A DNA stretch of 64,000 nucleotides from Antitrichia curtipendula (lineage: Eukaryota > Streptophyta > Bryopsida > Hypnales > Leucodontaceae): contig OX579636.1 in NCBI GenBank assembly GCA_951230915.1, positions 22,193,567 through 22,257,566 on the forward strand, written 5' to 3'. A program made the position numbers and the translations under genes. Below the pieces are notes generated by a model, which saw only the letters and a program-made list of their open reading frames with translations, had not been told where the DNA came from and did not search any database. Position 1 is the stretch's first letter. The number at the start of each line of letters is the position of its first letter. This document shows positions 12,020-25,150 of this stretch, one piece after another.

Positions 12020-13793
12020 CACCGCAACTCCATTTGCTTCAACAGCACCCTGTAGACCTACTCAAAATCTCGAGCGAGGTCTTCGGGAGGTCTTCATAGT
12101 TCATGCGCGGGGCGCGGGGCTCAAGTCCACGAAGCTCTGCGAGCTTCTATCCTGACAAGACCGGCATCTTCCTCAAGCGGTTTGACCAACAACACTTGGT
12201 TACAATCTGGGTGTTTTTTTGGTGGGTGTGTGTGTGGAGATCCCATCTTACGAGGAGCTGGAAACTGTCTCACCCCGAGATGGGAGCTTTTGCCAGATTG
12301 GCGCCTGCTCTCCCCTCTTAGCTGTCGTGGTGCTTTGCTTTGAAAATGCAATAAAAAAACATTCTGGTCCCTCTGGTTCGATGTACTGGACTTACTGTAT
12401 CTCTATCAATGGAAAATTGCCGGTGTGTTTCAAGAAAAAGAAAAAAGCTGCAAAACTATTTCTAAAAGTCTGATGATGAGTTATATATAAAGTCTTATAA
12501 TTATGTCTGTTAGGTGGCAGGCTCAGTTTGCAGGTTCGGAACATGGCAGTAACTCTGCAATCATCTCAATCTTGCACCGCAATTTTCTGGCCTTGCGTTT
12601 GCTAAGAACAGGCAATCTTCCCATGCTGAAGATTTCTGGAGCAATTTGCACTGTTTTGTAATAACCCCTCCCAAAGGGCATTGGTAAGGAAAGAAGAGAA
12701 GCATTAGTTGACAATATCAGCAATTAGTTGCCATTATTATTCAGAGTCTTGCGTACCGGTAATGTCAATCTCTCGTAGTTGTTTACTAAGAAAATTACTT
12801 ATTCAAAAGGCCCAAAAATGCATGCAACGATGTGTTGGAATCCTTCATTAATAGCCAGCAAGGTCGAACAAAAAATCTAAGTATATTCTAAACATGAAAA
12901 CCATCCTCAAATGTTTTTTTTGATACTTTCAAGGCCCAGTCATTACACATACTATACTTGGACTGTTCATAATTTCAATTATGTCTTATAGTGTAAGGGT
13001 TTCAGCAATAGAAATCCGTCATCGAAAATTATGTCTTATTGCTCACGTAATTGCTCTCTGAGTGCAATTGTGGCAAAAAGAAAGTTTGAGAGACACACGC
13101 TCTGTATTGAGTAGATCGATTGTTTTGAGTTGCAAATGGAACGATAATTAATTGCAAGGCTGACTCGTCGAATGCTTGTCTTTAATTTGAGTTGTGTGAG
13201 AGCTTAACGGGATTCAAGTATGAGCCTGCTGATCGATGAAATCCGAGTATGGCACTTTGAAAGAAAGAGATGTGGCCTTGCGTCACTTACTCATAATAAA
13301 GCATTGAGTGTTGTTCCTGTTATTACACTATTGGCAAGTTTTAAATAACCAATGTCAAGAATTAGAAGGAGATTTTGATGCAACTAAACATTCCTTATTT
13401 TAATGTTGTATGCAAAAATGATAAGGATTCAATTCTTTTGGTACATGATCTAAAACAGACATGAAGTCATGTAACTGTTGTGTAAATTCTCAAATTCAAC
13501 ATATACTTCAAAGATTGTCCTGATGTCCTCTTAAGGTAACAAGTGCAAAATATACAAGTAAAAGGGTGTAGTTCACTAAATTTTCCCAGGTGTGGCCAAC
13601 ACCATGGTGATTGTTCCAGGCTCGTGCAGAATAAGATTGCGTAAAAAATGAGCATTTCCACAATTTTAGCCTTCAATTATCCAGTAATTGAAGACGAAAT
13701 CTGCATCAAGTAGGTGAAAAGAATCAAGATTTCACTCTCATATGGGCATGCCATTTCAACACTACGAATGTTGTAGATTTTCTTAAAATCGCC
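12020..13793. other. Moderate-GC region, no gene recognised
   Basis: This stretch is GC-richer than its surroundings, especially 12050-12350 (including 'gcgcggggcgcggggc'). Several short frames on both strands overlap, none with a recognisable domain. It may hold degraded gene fragments or the former promoter and leader of the QCR7 relic that follows. I cannot assign a function. Confidence 0.4.
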
Positions 13794-15200
13794 ATAGCTG
13801 CCAAGTTCGCCTTCCAGAAGCCCATGTGGAAGTGGGTTTCTCTTTGTTACCAGGCTGCCATAGCCAATGAGCTCAAGAAATACGGTCAGAGTGTCTTTCC
13901 CCCTCCAAAACCCTAATTCTTTTGATAATTCCCATGGCTCTTTCTTGGTTTGGTTTTTGATTTGAGAGTGTTTTTTTTAGTTTTTTCGGGGTTCCAGGTT
14001 TGCGGAACGATGACTTGTACGACGACGACCTGTATGACTTAAGGTAGGTACACCCAAATGTGCCACTGATCTTAAACCGCCATCTATACTGTTGTGTACA
14101 TCTCCGAAATCAGTTCTGCACCTATGTAGAAGAAACGCTTTTAGAACCAAACTTTGTTCGTTAACAACTTTTGCATACAAAATCCAAATGCCATATTCAC
14201 TGATGCGTTGGAACCTCCTTTCACTTGCCTACAAGAACATATGAAAAATTGGACCAGTCTAATAATAGTAACTAGGCTCAGTAGCAAAAAGTGGCGGTTT
14301 TGGGTGTACCTACCTTAGTCATCAAGGAGGCTTTCAACCGCAGTAAGAGGTCGATTAAGTTACCGCAATCAGCGTGTGAAACTTGCCGTGGACTACTCGA
14401 TGAAGCATCAGTACTTGCTCATAGACTTGCTGGTACGTTCTTTTCGCTTGTTCTCTGCACTTTGGGGCAAGTATGTGGAGTAAGATAGAGATAGAACATT
14501 CGGAAAGAAGAATTGCATCCGTCTGTTTGAACTTTAAGAAGCGTTTTCTCTACAAGTGTGTTGTTTTCATGGATTTTGAAATTTGCTGACTATGGTAGAT
14601 TTCTTGAGTGTTTCATCCCTTCGAAGGAATGTCTACTGGTAGTTTCAGTGAAGGGAAGGTAGTGGTGCTCATCAGAACGCAATGGCTGCTACCATTTAGA
14701 ACTGTAGACTTCGGACCCAAACATTTGATGTGGCGAGCTCAAGGTCCCTCGAGAGACATCATTCTTCTTTTGCTGATTCGAGTTCTTTCTGTGACAAACG
14801 CTAATTCAAGCATTGGATTGGATGATAATGTGGATCGTGATCTAAAGCATACTTGAGCTCTGGTTTATTAATGCTTTTATTTCCATATTCAAATCTTAGA
14901 CCTTGCATTTCATTCTACTCATTTTGTTTCAGGCTGCTTGCAGGTGAAGCAAACTCCTTAATTTGCAAGATGCTTTGCAATTTTGTGAGTGTTTCTTATC
15001 AATTTTTCGGTTGGCATCCCTACTGTTGGTTTCGAAGAATGTGTCTCTCTGTCAGTTGATGGTTTTATTGTTGAATTTGAAAATCGGTTGCACGTAGCTC
15101 ATTCTTTTTCTCATTGCAGGTGAAGGAAGAACGAATAGAACATGCAGAGTTGGGGTGCGCTCGTCGTTCTCTATACCCCGTTCTTCACCTTGAGTGTTGA
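13794..15200 (+). pseudogene. QCR7: Cytochrome bc1 (complex III) subunit QCR7 pseudogene
   Basis: Exon 1 (13794-13884) translates as AAKFAFQKPMWKWVS, then NELKKYG. It splices with GT-AG (intron 13885-13997) to 'LRNDDLYDDDLYDL', the signature of the 14 kDa matrix-side subunit of mitochondrial ubiquinol-cytochrome c reductase. After a MITE (14042-14315) the same exon resumes with 'VIKEAFNR'. It then changes frame to 'RNQRVKLAVDYSMKHQYL' and ends at a GTACGT donor near 14424. A likely last exon near 15120 reads 'VKEERIEHAELG'. A middle exon near 14610-14640 is only weakly discernible. Lesions: the expected start codon is ATA (13794-13796), a MITE interrupts exon 2, and exons 2 and 4 have frameshifts. 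Retained introns indicate a duplicated gene copy, not a retrocopy. A functional QCR7 must lie elsewhere. Confidence 0.8.
14042..14315. mobile_element. MITE inserted in QCR7 exon 2 (TA target)
   Basis: The left end reads AGGTAGGTACACCCAAA and the reversed right end reads AGGTAGGTACACCCAAAA. Flanking TA lies at 14040-14041 and 14316-14317 (or TTA if one end base is excluded). Removing the element and one TA restores the QCR7 codons GAC-TTA-GTC (Asp-Leu-Val), which fixes both termini. The size (274 bp) and TA target suggest a Stowaway/Tc1-mariner MITE. A Harbinger TTA target is the alternative. Confidence 0.85.
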
Positions 15201-16530
15201 AGTCATAGGTTGAGTAATGTTCCTGGATATTCTTTTTCAGTTTTTCAGTTTATCTTTCACAAACATTCTGAGAGTGAAGGTCCTGAATGGGGCTTTGAGT
15301 GCAATATACCAGAATTAGTTCCACTTGTAGGGCTCCTGATCACATGCTACTAGGATTACTTTCTTATAACAAGCAAGAAAAGTAGTTTTAATGGATCAGC
15401 CTCTTTCAATGTACTTATGTAGCAAACTTTCATTTTCAATCGACGATGCCACAAATGAATACTTCTATGGGTTCAAACCTCTATGAGTTCAGGGATTAGG
15501 AATTGCATGTGTGTTCAAAATTCTACAGTATCCTGAAACAAGAGCATGCGTGGTATCATGTTTTTTTTATACCAAATTCATTGATCGTATTGTAAAATGC
15601 ATAACTCAGAAGGGTCCAAACTTTATAGAGTTCGAGACAAAAAGAGTCATTCCTCAGTGTGATGCTTCCCCACTTCACCAAATTTTACATTGACTAATTA
15701 CATATTCTGAAAGCTATGAAAGAGAGACAAAAGGTGTTCAATTCTTAAGGCGTATCAAACAAAGAGAAGCAATAGTAAAAAAATTTAAAAATAATAAATT
15801 AAATTCACAATTAGAAGGCTCCGAGAGTTGTTATAAATCCACCACCAATTTAAAACTATTCATTCTCAATCTACAAGATGCTTGATTTGAGGTACTTTTA
15901 AGTTCTAAAGAGCAATCTAGAGCCAAAATAATGTTGCAAGATATTGATGAACAATATACATTGTGGAAATTATAAGTAACAAATATTATGCTTGGTAGGG
16001 GGATAGTAGGATGGTAGGGCAATTGCTTACACTTCAAACTTCAACACATTTTTCATTATTTTTTACCTTCTTGAATATATAGTTAGTTTTAAATTTAGTG
16101 GAAAATTGACTCTATTGAAAAGGTCCAAGTAAGGAATGGACTTTTTTGTCCACATCTCTATCACCACAAGCAGTGAAGAACATTATAAATATTCATTGCA
16201 ACCTAAATAAAATCAAGCCTAAAAGCCACTATACAACCTATTGGGAAAAAAAATTCCAATGTAGACACATACTTTGTATGGAAGGAGTAGTAAATACACT
16301 TAGTACACCTTGCTTCCAAGTCCGGTAATTATAGAATGAGCTTTTTATGGCATTGATCAATATAGAAGTATTTTTGTCACCATGAATTTAAAAACAAGAA
16401 AATGGGACTATACTTTAAAGTACCTATAATTATAAAGGACTTGCTATGTAGACTCAACATTCTATTGGATATAAAGGCAACTAAGCCTTGTCTTAGTTTG
16501 GAGAGGCCTAAGTTAATAAGGCCATATTTA
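15201..16530. other. AT-rich intergenic DNA, nothing recognised
   Basis: Short frames at 15511-15693 and 15831-16037 (minus) and 16146-16328 show no family features. The sequence is AT-rich with no supported gene. Confidence 0.5.
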
Positions 16531-16760
16531 TTAAAATGAGACAAAGTGTAGTCTCAATTTTATCTTCGACTCGAAGATAAATCGTTATAACTATTTAATT
16601 TTGAGACTATTTGGTAATTTGAGACTTTCATATGTTAATATATATAAAAACCTTTGATTGCCCAAAGGTTGCACTCGCATTTTATCTTCGACTTGAGGAT
16701 AAAATTACTAAAACGGTTTTAGGGTTGAAGTCTCAAAATGACCATTTTGTCTCATTTTAA
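16531..16760. mobile_element. Small TIR element (MITE), about 230 bp
   Basis: The left end is TTAAAATGAGACAAAGTG and the reversed right end is TTAAAATGAGACAAAATGG, an inverted repeat of about 16 bp. The interior has two near-palindromes of the type 'tttatcttcgactcgaag' (16558-16584 and 16679-16705), placed almost symmetrically. Target duplication is unclear, so the superfamily is not assigned. Confidence 0.7.
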
Positions 16761-17610
16761 CGAATTTCAAATAATATTTGAAGTCTAGAATTGATGTCCA
16801 TATTCACCTAATTTTATATGTTCCATCAACCAATTGTGCATAGTGATAAGCACAGTGAGACTCTGTTGTTGAACTTGAAACATTTAACTTATTTCACTAA
16901 AGTAAACCATCAACTACTATACAAGTGAACATGACATTGTCATTGTTTCAATACTACTAGCTTGCTTTTTTGAGTATGGAACTACCAAAAACTTCCTCAC
17001 AATCACTATACTTGTAGCCCCTACTAACACAAAGGTTCCTCTTCTTTTGACCTAATCTAGAAGGAAAAAAAAAGGATCCAAGAAAAAATTTCATGCCCAA
17101 TGTTCAACAAAGAAAAGTATTTACTCTGGAAGTAGGTCAATATTGTTCCAATACTAAAGTTCTATTAAGTACTCCATTTAAATATCTTTGATTCAATTGT
17201 GTATAATGATTGACCTCTAAAAGACACTCTCTACTAAAAATCTTAAATGCCCATCATTGATTTGATTAAGAGGTTAAGTGTAGAAGATAGCATTGCAATG
17301 CTTTTAATCTAAATATATTTACTATGAGTCAAATGAGTAACTAAGGTATTTTATTTATTTATTAAACTACACTATTTACATTGGACCTTGTTAGAAACTA
17401 AAAAAATGATTTGAACTTAATTAAAGGGTGCACTCACAGATTTATATTTTTTTGCGCTTAAAAAATGAAGGTCACATCCATGTTTTTGTCCTTTTTGACT
17501 ATTAAAAATACTAAAATTTGTTCAAATTTTATTTTTATGATAAATTTTCATAGAATATATAAATTAGTTGATTTATGTTGGATTACCAAGTCAATTGATA
17601 GTTTAGTTGA
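16761..17610. other. AT-rich intergenic DNA, nothing recognised
   Basis: I see no open frame, RNA gene or repeat structure worth calling here. Confidence 0.5.
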
Positions 17611-17614
17611 TTAG

Positions 17615-18564
17615 CCCCACTGTTAGGAGGACCAAAAGTGTCCTCACATAGTTTCTAGTCCAATTCAAAGTACTGTAACTTTTGCATCCAATGTCTGAAT
17701 TCAATAAAACTTGTTGGAAAATTTGCGGTCTCTTCTAGTTTATGTGTAAAATTTTTAGATCAATCTAAAAGGTACTAATTTTTTGTAAGCCAATCAAAGT
17801 CCAGAGGTTCAATTTGAGTTTACCAAACTACATTTGGTAGCTACAACTTCGGGGGCTTGTGTCTCCTTTATCCAGTATTCATTTTCAATAAAAATAAATA
17901 AAAATTGGATAAGTTTCCCTTGCAATCTAGTTATTGTGGTAAGCCTTTCATGTCAATCCAAGTTGTTTTGAATGTTTAAGGGCAATGCAAAGTTCAAAAT
18001 CATGACATTTTTGGATTACAATGAACTTTGGCAATTTAGTTATTCTTCATATAGTGTCCATTTCAAAAAAATATTAATTGAAAAAGTTGCACATACTAGT
18101 ATAGTTTGTGTGGCTAAAATTTCATATCAATCCAAGAAGTTATGAGTGATTGAGAAGCATTTGGGTAGGAGGTTGAGCCTCATATGTATTTTTTGCCACT
18201 TTTCTTGCTATTTTTTTGACATTTCAAAGCCATTGTGTAGAAACAATGAGTCAATTCAATGATATTTTCTTTCACAATTGTATTTTTATGCTGGTTTTGA
18301 ATCACTTTATAGTTTAAAGTTTTTTCATTTGAGTAGGTTTAGAAATCAAATTTCACCTCCAAATGTGTTGCTAGGAAAATTTCAGCATCATTTTTCAACA
18401 AAAACATTGTAATCTTGCAACCTATGTGGTCAAATGATTTCAAATTTGATTCATATCAATTAAATTGTATGGTTGAGATTTTTATACCTTAGTGACATTT
18501 AGATCTATAACACTTCAAAAGCAATGATGTTTTTGAATCCAAAAAGGCCTTGGGCTTTTGGGGA
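17615..18564. mobile_element. TTAA-flanked TIR element, copy P2
   Basis: The right boundary is 'cttggg', 'cttttgggga', then TTAA at 18565-18568, matching the reversed TIR of the family (TCCCCAAAAGCCCAAGG). The left boundary is TTAG (17611-17614, one mutation from TTAA) followed by CCCC and 'aggaccaaaa'. The length of about 950 bp matches the other copies. The left end is more diverged than in P1, P3 or P4. Confidence 0.5.
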
Positions 18565-19737
18565 TTAATAGGACTTCATATTACACTTAGGTTGGCTCTT
18601 TACATTGTAAATGCACTAACTAATAGAATGATGGCATCTAGCAACTAGAGCTTAAGATTATAGAATTTGTTGTAGTTGATTCAAAAGATCCTAGAGTCTG
18701 TTTTTAGAAAAAGAAAGTGGCATCTATTATTCAATCTCTCTTTTCTTTGTTCTCCATGTGTTGCAACAAAACATATGAGCCAAAAGCATGAGTAAGGATG
18801 GTATTCATTGGTGAGGTCTTTAGAAGCTTAAGTGGTTAGAGTGGTTTGAATTAATTACAACTTTGGAATTTTTTTTGATTATAATCATTTTAGATTAAGT
18901 AGAATGATGGTGAAAATCCTATGCAATAGCAAGCACTAAGGGATTTTAACATTTTGGTTTAAATTATTTTTATTGAGCTTTGTGTGTATTGTAGCATCTT
19001 TCAATTTTGAGTCTAATTTCATGTAATTGACTCTGAAAGGAATGATCAAGCAGATTTTGTATTTCTTGCAAGAATCATGTCAGACAATGGAGATTTTGTA
19101 GTGATGATTTTGGTAGATATGTTTAGAGTACATTGTCATTTACTGCAATATGTCAAGTTTCTAGGGCCCTAATGGAGGATCCTAAATAGCATCTTCATCT
19201 TTTTTATTATGTTTGTTGGAATGATGTTGGGTCTCATGTTGGGCCTCAAGTTAGTCTTGGTTGACTAAAAAGTATTGCAACAAAGTGGGGGCAAAGTAGA
19301 GACAAAGAAAGCTTGTGAGAAAGCCTAACCTCTAATCCATGGTTGGAAGGTGTCTCTTTAGTTTCTATAATATTTTCATTAAATTGAAATACCAAACCCT
19401 AAAAATACTTTTGTTTCTAACTTCCAAACCTAATGACATATGCTTTTATTCACTGAGATTTGATGAGAAGAATTAATTGATATTATAATTATCATTTTTA
19501 TTTCATTCTAAGGGTTTGTTTTGGATGTAGGCAGAAACCTTAAAAACTTCAAAAGGTGAATGAATACACAATAATGATGTGATTGAATAGATATTGCACT
19601 TTCAAGAAACCAATTCCAAAGATTGAGGTCATGATTTGGATGATGTATTTTGCAAAAAAGTTGTAGGTCAATTTATTTTTATGTTGTGGTAGTACATTGT
19701 TTTCAATTTAAAAATATTTTCAAGTATTCTTGATCCC

Positions 19738-19812
19738 AATTGTTTGATTTAGGCTAAGTTTGTTTTATTGTTTGATTTGGGCTAAGTTTGTTTTTATTGT
19801 TTGATTTAGGTT
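19738..19812. repeat. Short tandem repeat, unit about 29 bp
   Basis: The unit contains 'tgtttgatttaggctaag' followed by 'tttgtttta'. It occurs about two and a half times in tandem with one or two substitutions. It looks like recent slippage and has no evident function. Confidence 0.75.
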
Positions 19813-20624
19813 CATTATTTAATCTTTTTTTGTCGTTGAGGAATAAGAGATTTAGAATACAAAATTTAGGATCTTTCAAGATTCAAAGCTTAATAAATTA
19901 TAATTTCATAGATTTGAAACTTTATATGGAATTGGAACCTAAAATTCGATTTTTCCAAATAGAATTAGATTCAAACTTTCGTTTGACTAGGAATATGATT
20001 AAATTTGAAATTCTTGAAATGTATACGATGATGAAGATGCAAACATATGCTTGGTGCATTTTGTAATTTTGTGCATTGACAAAATTATTTGAAAATGAAG
20101 ATCCTAAATATTTTGTAAATTATACATTTAAAAAAACAAAACGTAAACAAGTCATGCATTACAACTTTTAATTTACAAGCCATAGTGGTGGCAATCTAGT
20201 TGTGCAACAATGCAATTGAGTTGCCAACCTCATGTGGCAATGCATGCCACATTGGCAACCATGTAATAAGACTACGTCGATGGAGTTTAAGTAAATATTA
20301 ATTAATTAATCCAAATAGGATAAAAATAAAATAGACTTCTATTTTAGCTATATTCAAAATTTTATAGAAAAAAACTATAATATCCTATGACAACAACATA
20401 AATACATACTTAGAGGGGGGAAAAGTAATGATTAATGTAGTTGATATGACAAGTTACAATAACTTCTAAATGGATGCACCATGATGACCATTCTTTGTTG
20501 AATAATTGACTTGGAAGATTTGTTGATGAGTTTAAGCCATTTAATGACTAGAATCACAAGATATGAAGAGTGTTAGTATAAATTTGTTTATGAGTTTTTG
20601 GTCATTAAATTAAAATTCCTTTAC

Positions 20625-20824
20625 NNNNNNNNNNNNNNNNNNNNNNNNNNNNNNNNNNNNNNNNNNNNNNNNNNNNNNNNNNNNNNNNNNNNNNNNNNNN
20701 NNNNNNNNNNNNNNNNNNNNNNNNNNNNNNNNNNNNNNNNNNNNNNNNNNNNNNNNNNNNNNNNNNNNNNNNNNNNNNNNNNNNNNNNNNNNNNNNNNNN
20801 NNNNNNNNNNNNNNNNNNNNNNNN
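20625..20824. other. Assembly gap (200 N)
   Basis: Exactly 200 unknown bases are present, a size often used as a placeholder, so the true distance is not known. Confidence 0.99.
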
Positions 20825-21355
20825 TTTTGAATTTATTTTGTCTAATTAGGTTAATTTTTTGATGAATTATAAAAGATGATTTAATGAAAGTTGATGAAAA
20901 TGACTAAAATTTGGACGAAGTGAATAAACATTTTTTAAATAAAAATATAATATGTCATTGTTTTAATCATTTCATCTCCAATAATAACATCTCATTCTAA
21001 TCAATATTCATCCATAAAATCTCATATTGCACTTGCAAGATAATTTTGGTAGAGAAAAATTCAAAAATTCAAAATGAAAGATCTTTTAAAAAAAATCCTA
21101 TAATACTTGCTACTTTGAAATCTAATAAACCTTACTTTTCTAAAAAATGTGCATTGTTCAACAAGGATATACCTTCTGCATATTATATAAGGACTATTTT
21201 TGCATCTATAAAGGACTATATTATAGAGATTTATACTATTAAACATAAGTAATTTTCCAACCAAGATAGATGTGTACAATGTATTCAACAACAAATTTGG
21301 ACCCCATGAACTATCCATGTAGATTCTTTGTCACATCAATCTCTAAGACAATTAA

Positions 21356-22286
21356 TCCCTAAAAGACCGTTGTCCTTTCGGGGGACAAATGGGATTTTGT
21401 GCAGGTACCTAAGGGCTGAATTTTTGTTGTCATTTTTTGAAACTTTTTTTGAAGATAGAAAAATTGATAAGCTTTGTGAGAATATAATTCTTTTCACAAT
21501 CGGTGCTCGGGAACAACAATTATGACCAAATAAGCTCAAAACAGGGGGATGGAGGGGCAACGTGGGCAGCAAAAAAGAAATTTGCAAAAATTTGAATTAT
21601 TTTTTTAATATTTTTTCTCAAAGAATATATTTTTGTCTACCTGGAAAGCTTTGATTTATTTCATTTGGATTTGTTATGAGAAAGTTATGGACATTCTTGT
21701 TTTTGGGGCAATTAGAGAATCTTCTTGAAAAAAAAATAACTTCTAGGGTTCAATTCTGAATGCAATTTTTCAAATTTTTCAAATTTTTCTTTTTTGCGTG
21801 GTTTAGTTTACTTGCTAGAACAATCTCAGCATTGGGATTAGTGCATTTTAATTCCATCTAAAATATATGAATATTTTAGATTTTTCTTCTATCTTGTACC
21901 TACTTCTACTTAACAATTTTTTTAAGAATGATAATTAAGTCTTTTTGAACATATTTTTTCCTAGACTCTCAACTCAATTCTCTACTATAAAGATTTAAAG
22001 CTCCAAATGCTGTAGTGCAAATTTTTTAAGTTAAAAATGTTTGAAGTCAAAAATCTAATCCCGCGATGTGCTGAAAAACTTTTTTTCTCACTTTAAATAC
22101 AGATATCTTGCAATATGTGCGATCAAAAATTCTGAAACAATTTCCACACATTCTTATACTAGTTAGGTGTAAGGTGCTAAGGTTAGACGTGGAAAAAAAA
22201 CATTCTTCAAATTTTTTTACTCTTTGCTATAGAAATGGTAGTTTTGAGTGTTTTTTGGTAGAAAAAAAACCTTGGGCCTTTACAGG
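21356..22286. mobile_element. TTAA-flanked TIR element, copy P3
   Basis: TTAA lies at 21352-21355 and 22287-22290. The left end is TCCCTAAAAGACCGTTG and the reversed right end is CCTGTAAAGGCCCAAGG. The interior has 'ggaaagctttgatttatttc' around 21645, the reverse of a motif in P1 and P4, so P3 lies in the opposite orientation. It is about 931 bp long and non-coding. Confidence 0.65.
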
Positions 22287-22290
22287 TTAA

Positions 22291-24870
22291 ACCTAAAAGG
22301 TTCAATTGAAGAATGTACATGGTACAATTGGGAATCCTAAGGGCATTGTCATTTGAAGAGTGATGGGGATCTCAACACTATGGTTGTAGCTTTGAGAAAG
22401 AGGACAAAATCCAAGCCAATTTAACACACTGACAAAATCCTATGACAATCATGCACAAGAATATGTCCATTGTGGTATTTGGGGAGAAGAATTGTGACTC
22501 TTCAGGAAATTTAGTAATGATACAAGGAGCTTTGCGTGGCTATGGTCAAAGAATTTTGAGTGTACTTTGAAGTATTTGACCATCCCCAAAGATTATCAAA
22601 GTACTTACCATGAGAGTGCAAGCGACAAGGCTACAAAGTTTACAAAGAAAGTAGCAGTTACATTGGACTTGACTTTTATGATACTTTATTACAAGGAAGG
22701 TTCCTAAAAATGGTTTTATAAAATTTTAGGCCTATTAATTTGGAGAATAAATTTAGTAAAATATTTCATATTAAAAAAATGGTATCAAAATTAATAGAAA
22801 TTACATTAGTTAGTGTTAAATGTATTTGTGAGAAGATTGCCATTGGTATAGATAAAATTTGATGATATGAACTACAAATGACATTCTAGAATCAATAAAT
22901 TTTTATAGTAAATAATGTGATACAAACATTAATTTAGAATTAGTGACAATCATCAAACTTGAAGAGGGAACTTAGAAGTGTTTTTTAAAACTATTCAAAA
23001 ATGCAAAAAAAAAGTAAAACAAGAAATATAAAATAGGATCAAACGACAAAGTTTTAGATCTTCAGGTTTCTAAATGAAATTCTTAAATTAAGTTTTTATT
23101 AGTCTTTGTAAAAAACTAAGCTTTCAAATCTTGCATAATGATATTTTTGCCTAAAATTAGAAATTGCCAAAATTTGTTTTAAAACTCACTTTAAAATGTT
23201 AAACATTCATTATTTCTTGGATTCAATATTATCAAATTTTGGAAGTTTTTTAGTGGCCTAATACAAACTATAATTACTTATTCAAGTTTAGTAAAAACTA
23301 TAATTATTTAATCAAATTTAATAAAATAATTGTTGAAGTTTTGTTAAGAAGTGTAGAAATTCTATTGTATTCACCAAGATGTAAAGAATAATATACAAAA
23401 TAATTTATTCTCAACCAAATTCTTAATTCTCCTTTTTAAGAATACAAAAGAAAAAAATAATTCAAAGCAAGGCATAAAAGTGTTCTTTATCCTATGCATT
23501 TCTTTTTGTGTCTTTTCAATGATTGATTTGAGTTTGTAAGCATGGAAAAACTTTCTATGGATAAATCAACTTCAATAAATTTCAATTGCATGCATTTTAA
23601 AGATATAAAAGTAAATATACAAGATAGAAAGACAAGGAATGATTTGTTGACAAATCCTAAAAGTTTGAATGGTGGTTTATACCATCTCTAAAGCAAGTAA
23701 ATACAAATATTCTAAAAGCTATGAATGATCGATAGGTTATAGTTCAACGTGGATTTGAACTTAGGTCAAGACCCAAGCCATTTCCTTGAGTATTCTTCAT
23801 GGATGAAAAATCCACTTAGAATCTTCAAAGGCTAAAGGATAATGTTTTTCAAATTTTTAGGAGCATTTTTCTTTCAAAATCTTTGAGATAGATCTAATAA
23901 AATCCTCAAGGACCATAGAATAGTAGAATGTTGATTGGAAAGACCAATGCTTAAGACTAGAGAATTAATTGGGATTGACTAAATACAAGAGTTGCACATT
24001 TTGGGCTTGTTGGTAATTCTTCTTTCAAATTCTCTCTACTTGCTCCTTAAAATAGTATAGAAGACCCATATATAATTTTTTGTAGATACTACACTCAAGA
24101 CTTTAAAAGTTCAAATTCTTTTTTTTCTATAACTTCTCTAACAAATGACCATGGATGAAGGATCATGTTTACCTTAATTTGCTTAAGTTCAAGCTAAATG
24201 TGGTTGTCTACAATATTTGTAGATAAAAATAAAAATAATTATGAATTATTATCTTCAATCAATGAAATCTTTTTTGAACTTTTGTCTTTGAAGATTTTGT
24301 TCCTATTGACGCTTTAATCACTTGCCAAGAGTTGTATATCTGCAATTCAAAATAATTCAATTTTGCTAGTATGCCTAAAAATTATTAAATCCCAATCAAC
24401 TTAAATTATTAGAAATACAAATAAGGTTTATAAATGTGTTGGAAATAGGAGGACTTTGATACCTTTCAGTGTTTTTATAATATCATAGAATATGTAGTAT
24501 CTTCAAGTATTGATTGTTCATCTTCACACCATGTACACTCACATAAATATAGATTGATTTATTTTGTTTGATGTTTTAATCCTATCTCTTTTCAAACAAT
24601 AAAACATGAGGGTTAAACATTAAACAAAATGTGGTGAATACTCATCAAATTTGCACTTTATAAATAGTTTAGTTATATGACAATCTTGACCTAGTTCTAA
24701 AACTATATTAATAATGATATTAAGTATTGTATCGCCAATAGTATTGTTCTCCCTTTTACCTAGTTTTACCAAATGTTAATATGTGGACAATTAGTATTTT
24801 CACCTTTGTCTTCATCATGCTGCCATCTCTATCACCCTCAAGGCTAGTCTCTATTGTTGGACTAAGGCAA
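22291..24870. other. AT-rich intergenic DNA, nothing recognised
   Basis: The region is long and AT-rich without a frame above about 60 codons, and no element boundaries were found. Confidence 0.5.
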
Positions 24871-24872
24871 CA

Positions 24873-25090
24873 ATGTTAGCATGTGAGTATAAAAATGCGA
24901 GCATGTGAACTTTGAGCATATATATAAGTGGATACACTATATCTATTGAAGGTGCTTATAATATAGGTACCTATATTATAGTTACACAATAATCATGAAA
25001 GATTTTCATAATATAGACATAATATAACATAAGTGTATTGTCTTCTAGGCTCATGTATTCATGCTCTTAGGTTCACATAATAGCAGCCTT
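24873..25090. repeat. Possible MULE-derived MITE
   Basis: The left end carries 'gttagcatgtgag', then 'gcgagcatgtgaac' and 'ttgagcat'. The reversed right end carries 'gctattatgtgaacc', 'agagcatg' and 'catgagcct'. These spaced TGTGAGC-like repeats resemble the terminal repeats of the large MULE at 29230-39569. No target duplication is convincing, so this is tentative. Confidence 0.35.
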
Positions 25091-25150
25091 TAGTCCAGAA
25101 CCCATCTTTTTGGATTTGCTGGATTTTTTCACATTTTAAAAATGGATTAA

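Larger units (their letters stand above)
18569..21351. other. AT-rich intergenic DNA with assembly gap
   Basis: No gene is recognised. The frame at 19788-20066 is AT-driven and has no domain. A short hairpin lies near 20230-20270 ('gttgccaac' paired with 'ttggcaac'). The frame drawn across 20598-20849 spans unknown bases and is meaningless. Confidence 0.5.

Noticed and set aside
12103..12723. Short frames in a GC-richer patch, possible gene
   Set aside because: Frames overlap on both strands and none shows a family signature. Probably degraded sequence.
20598..20849. Open reading frame across the N gap
   Set aside because: It consists almost entirely of unknown bases.
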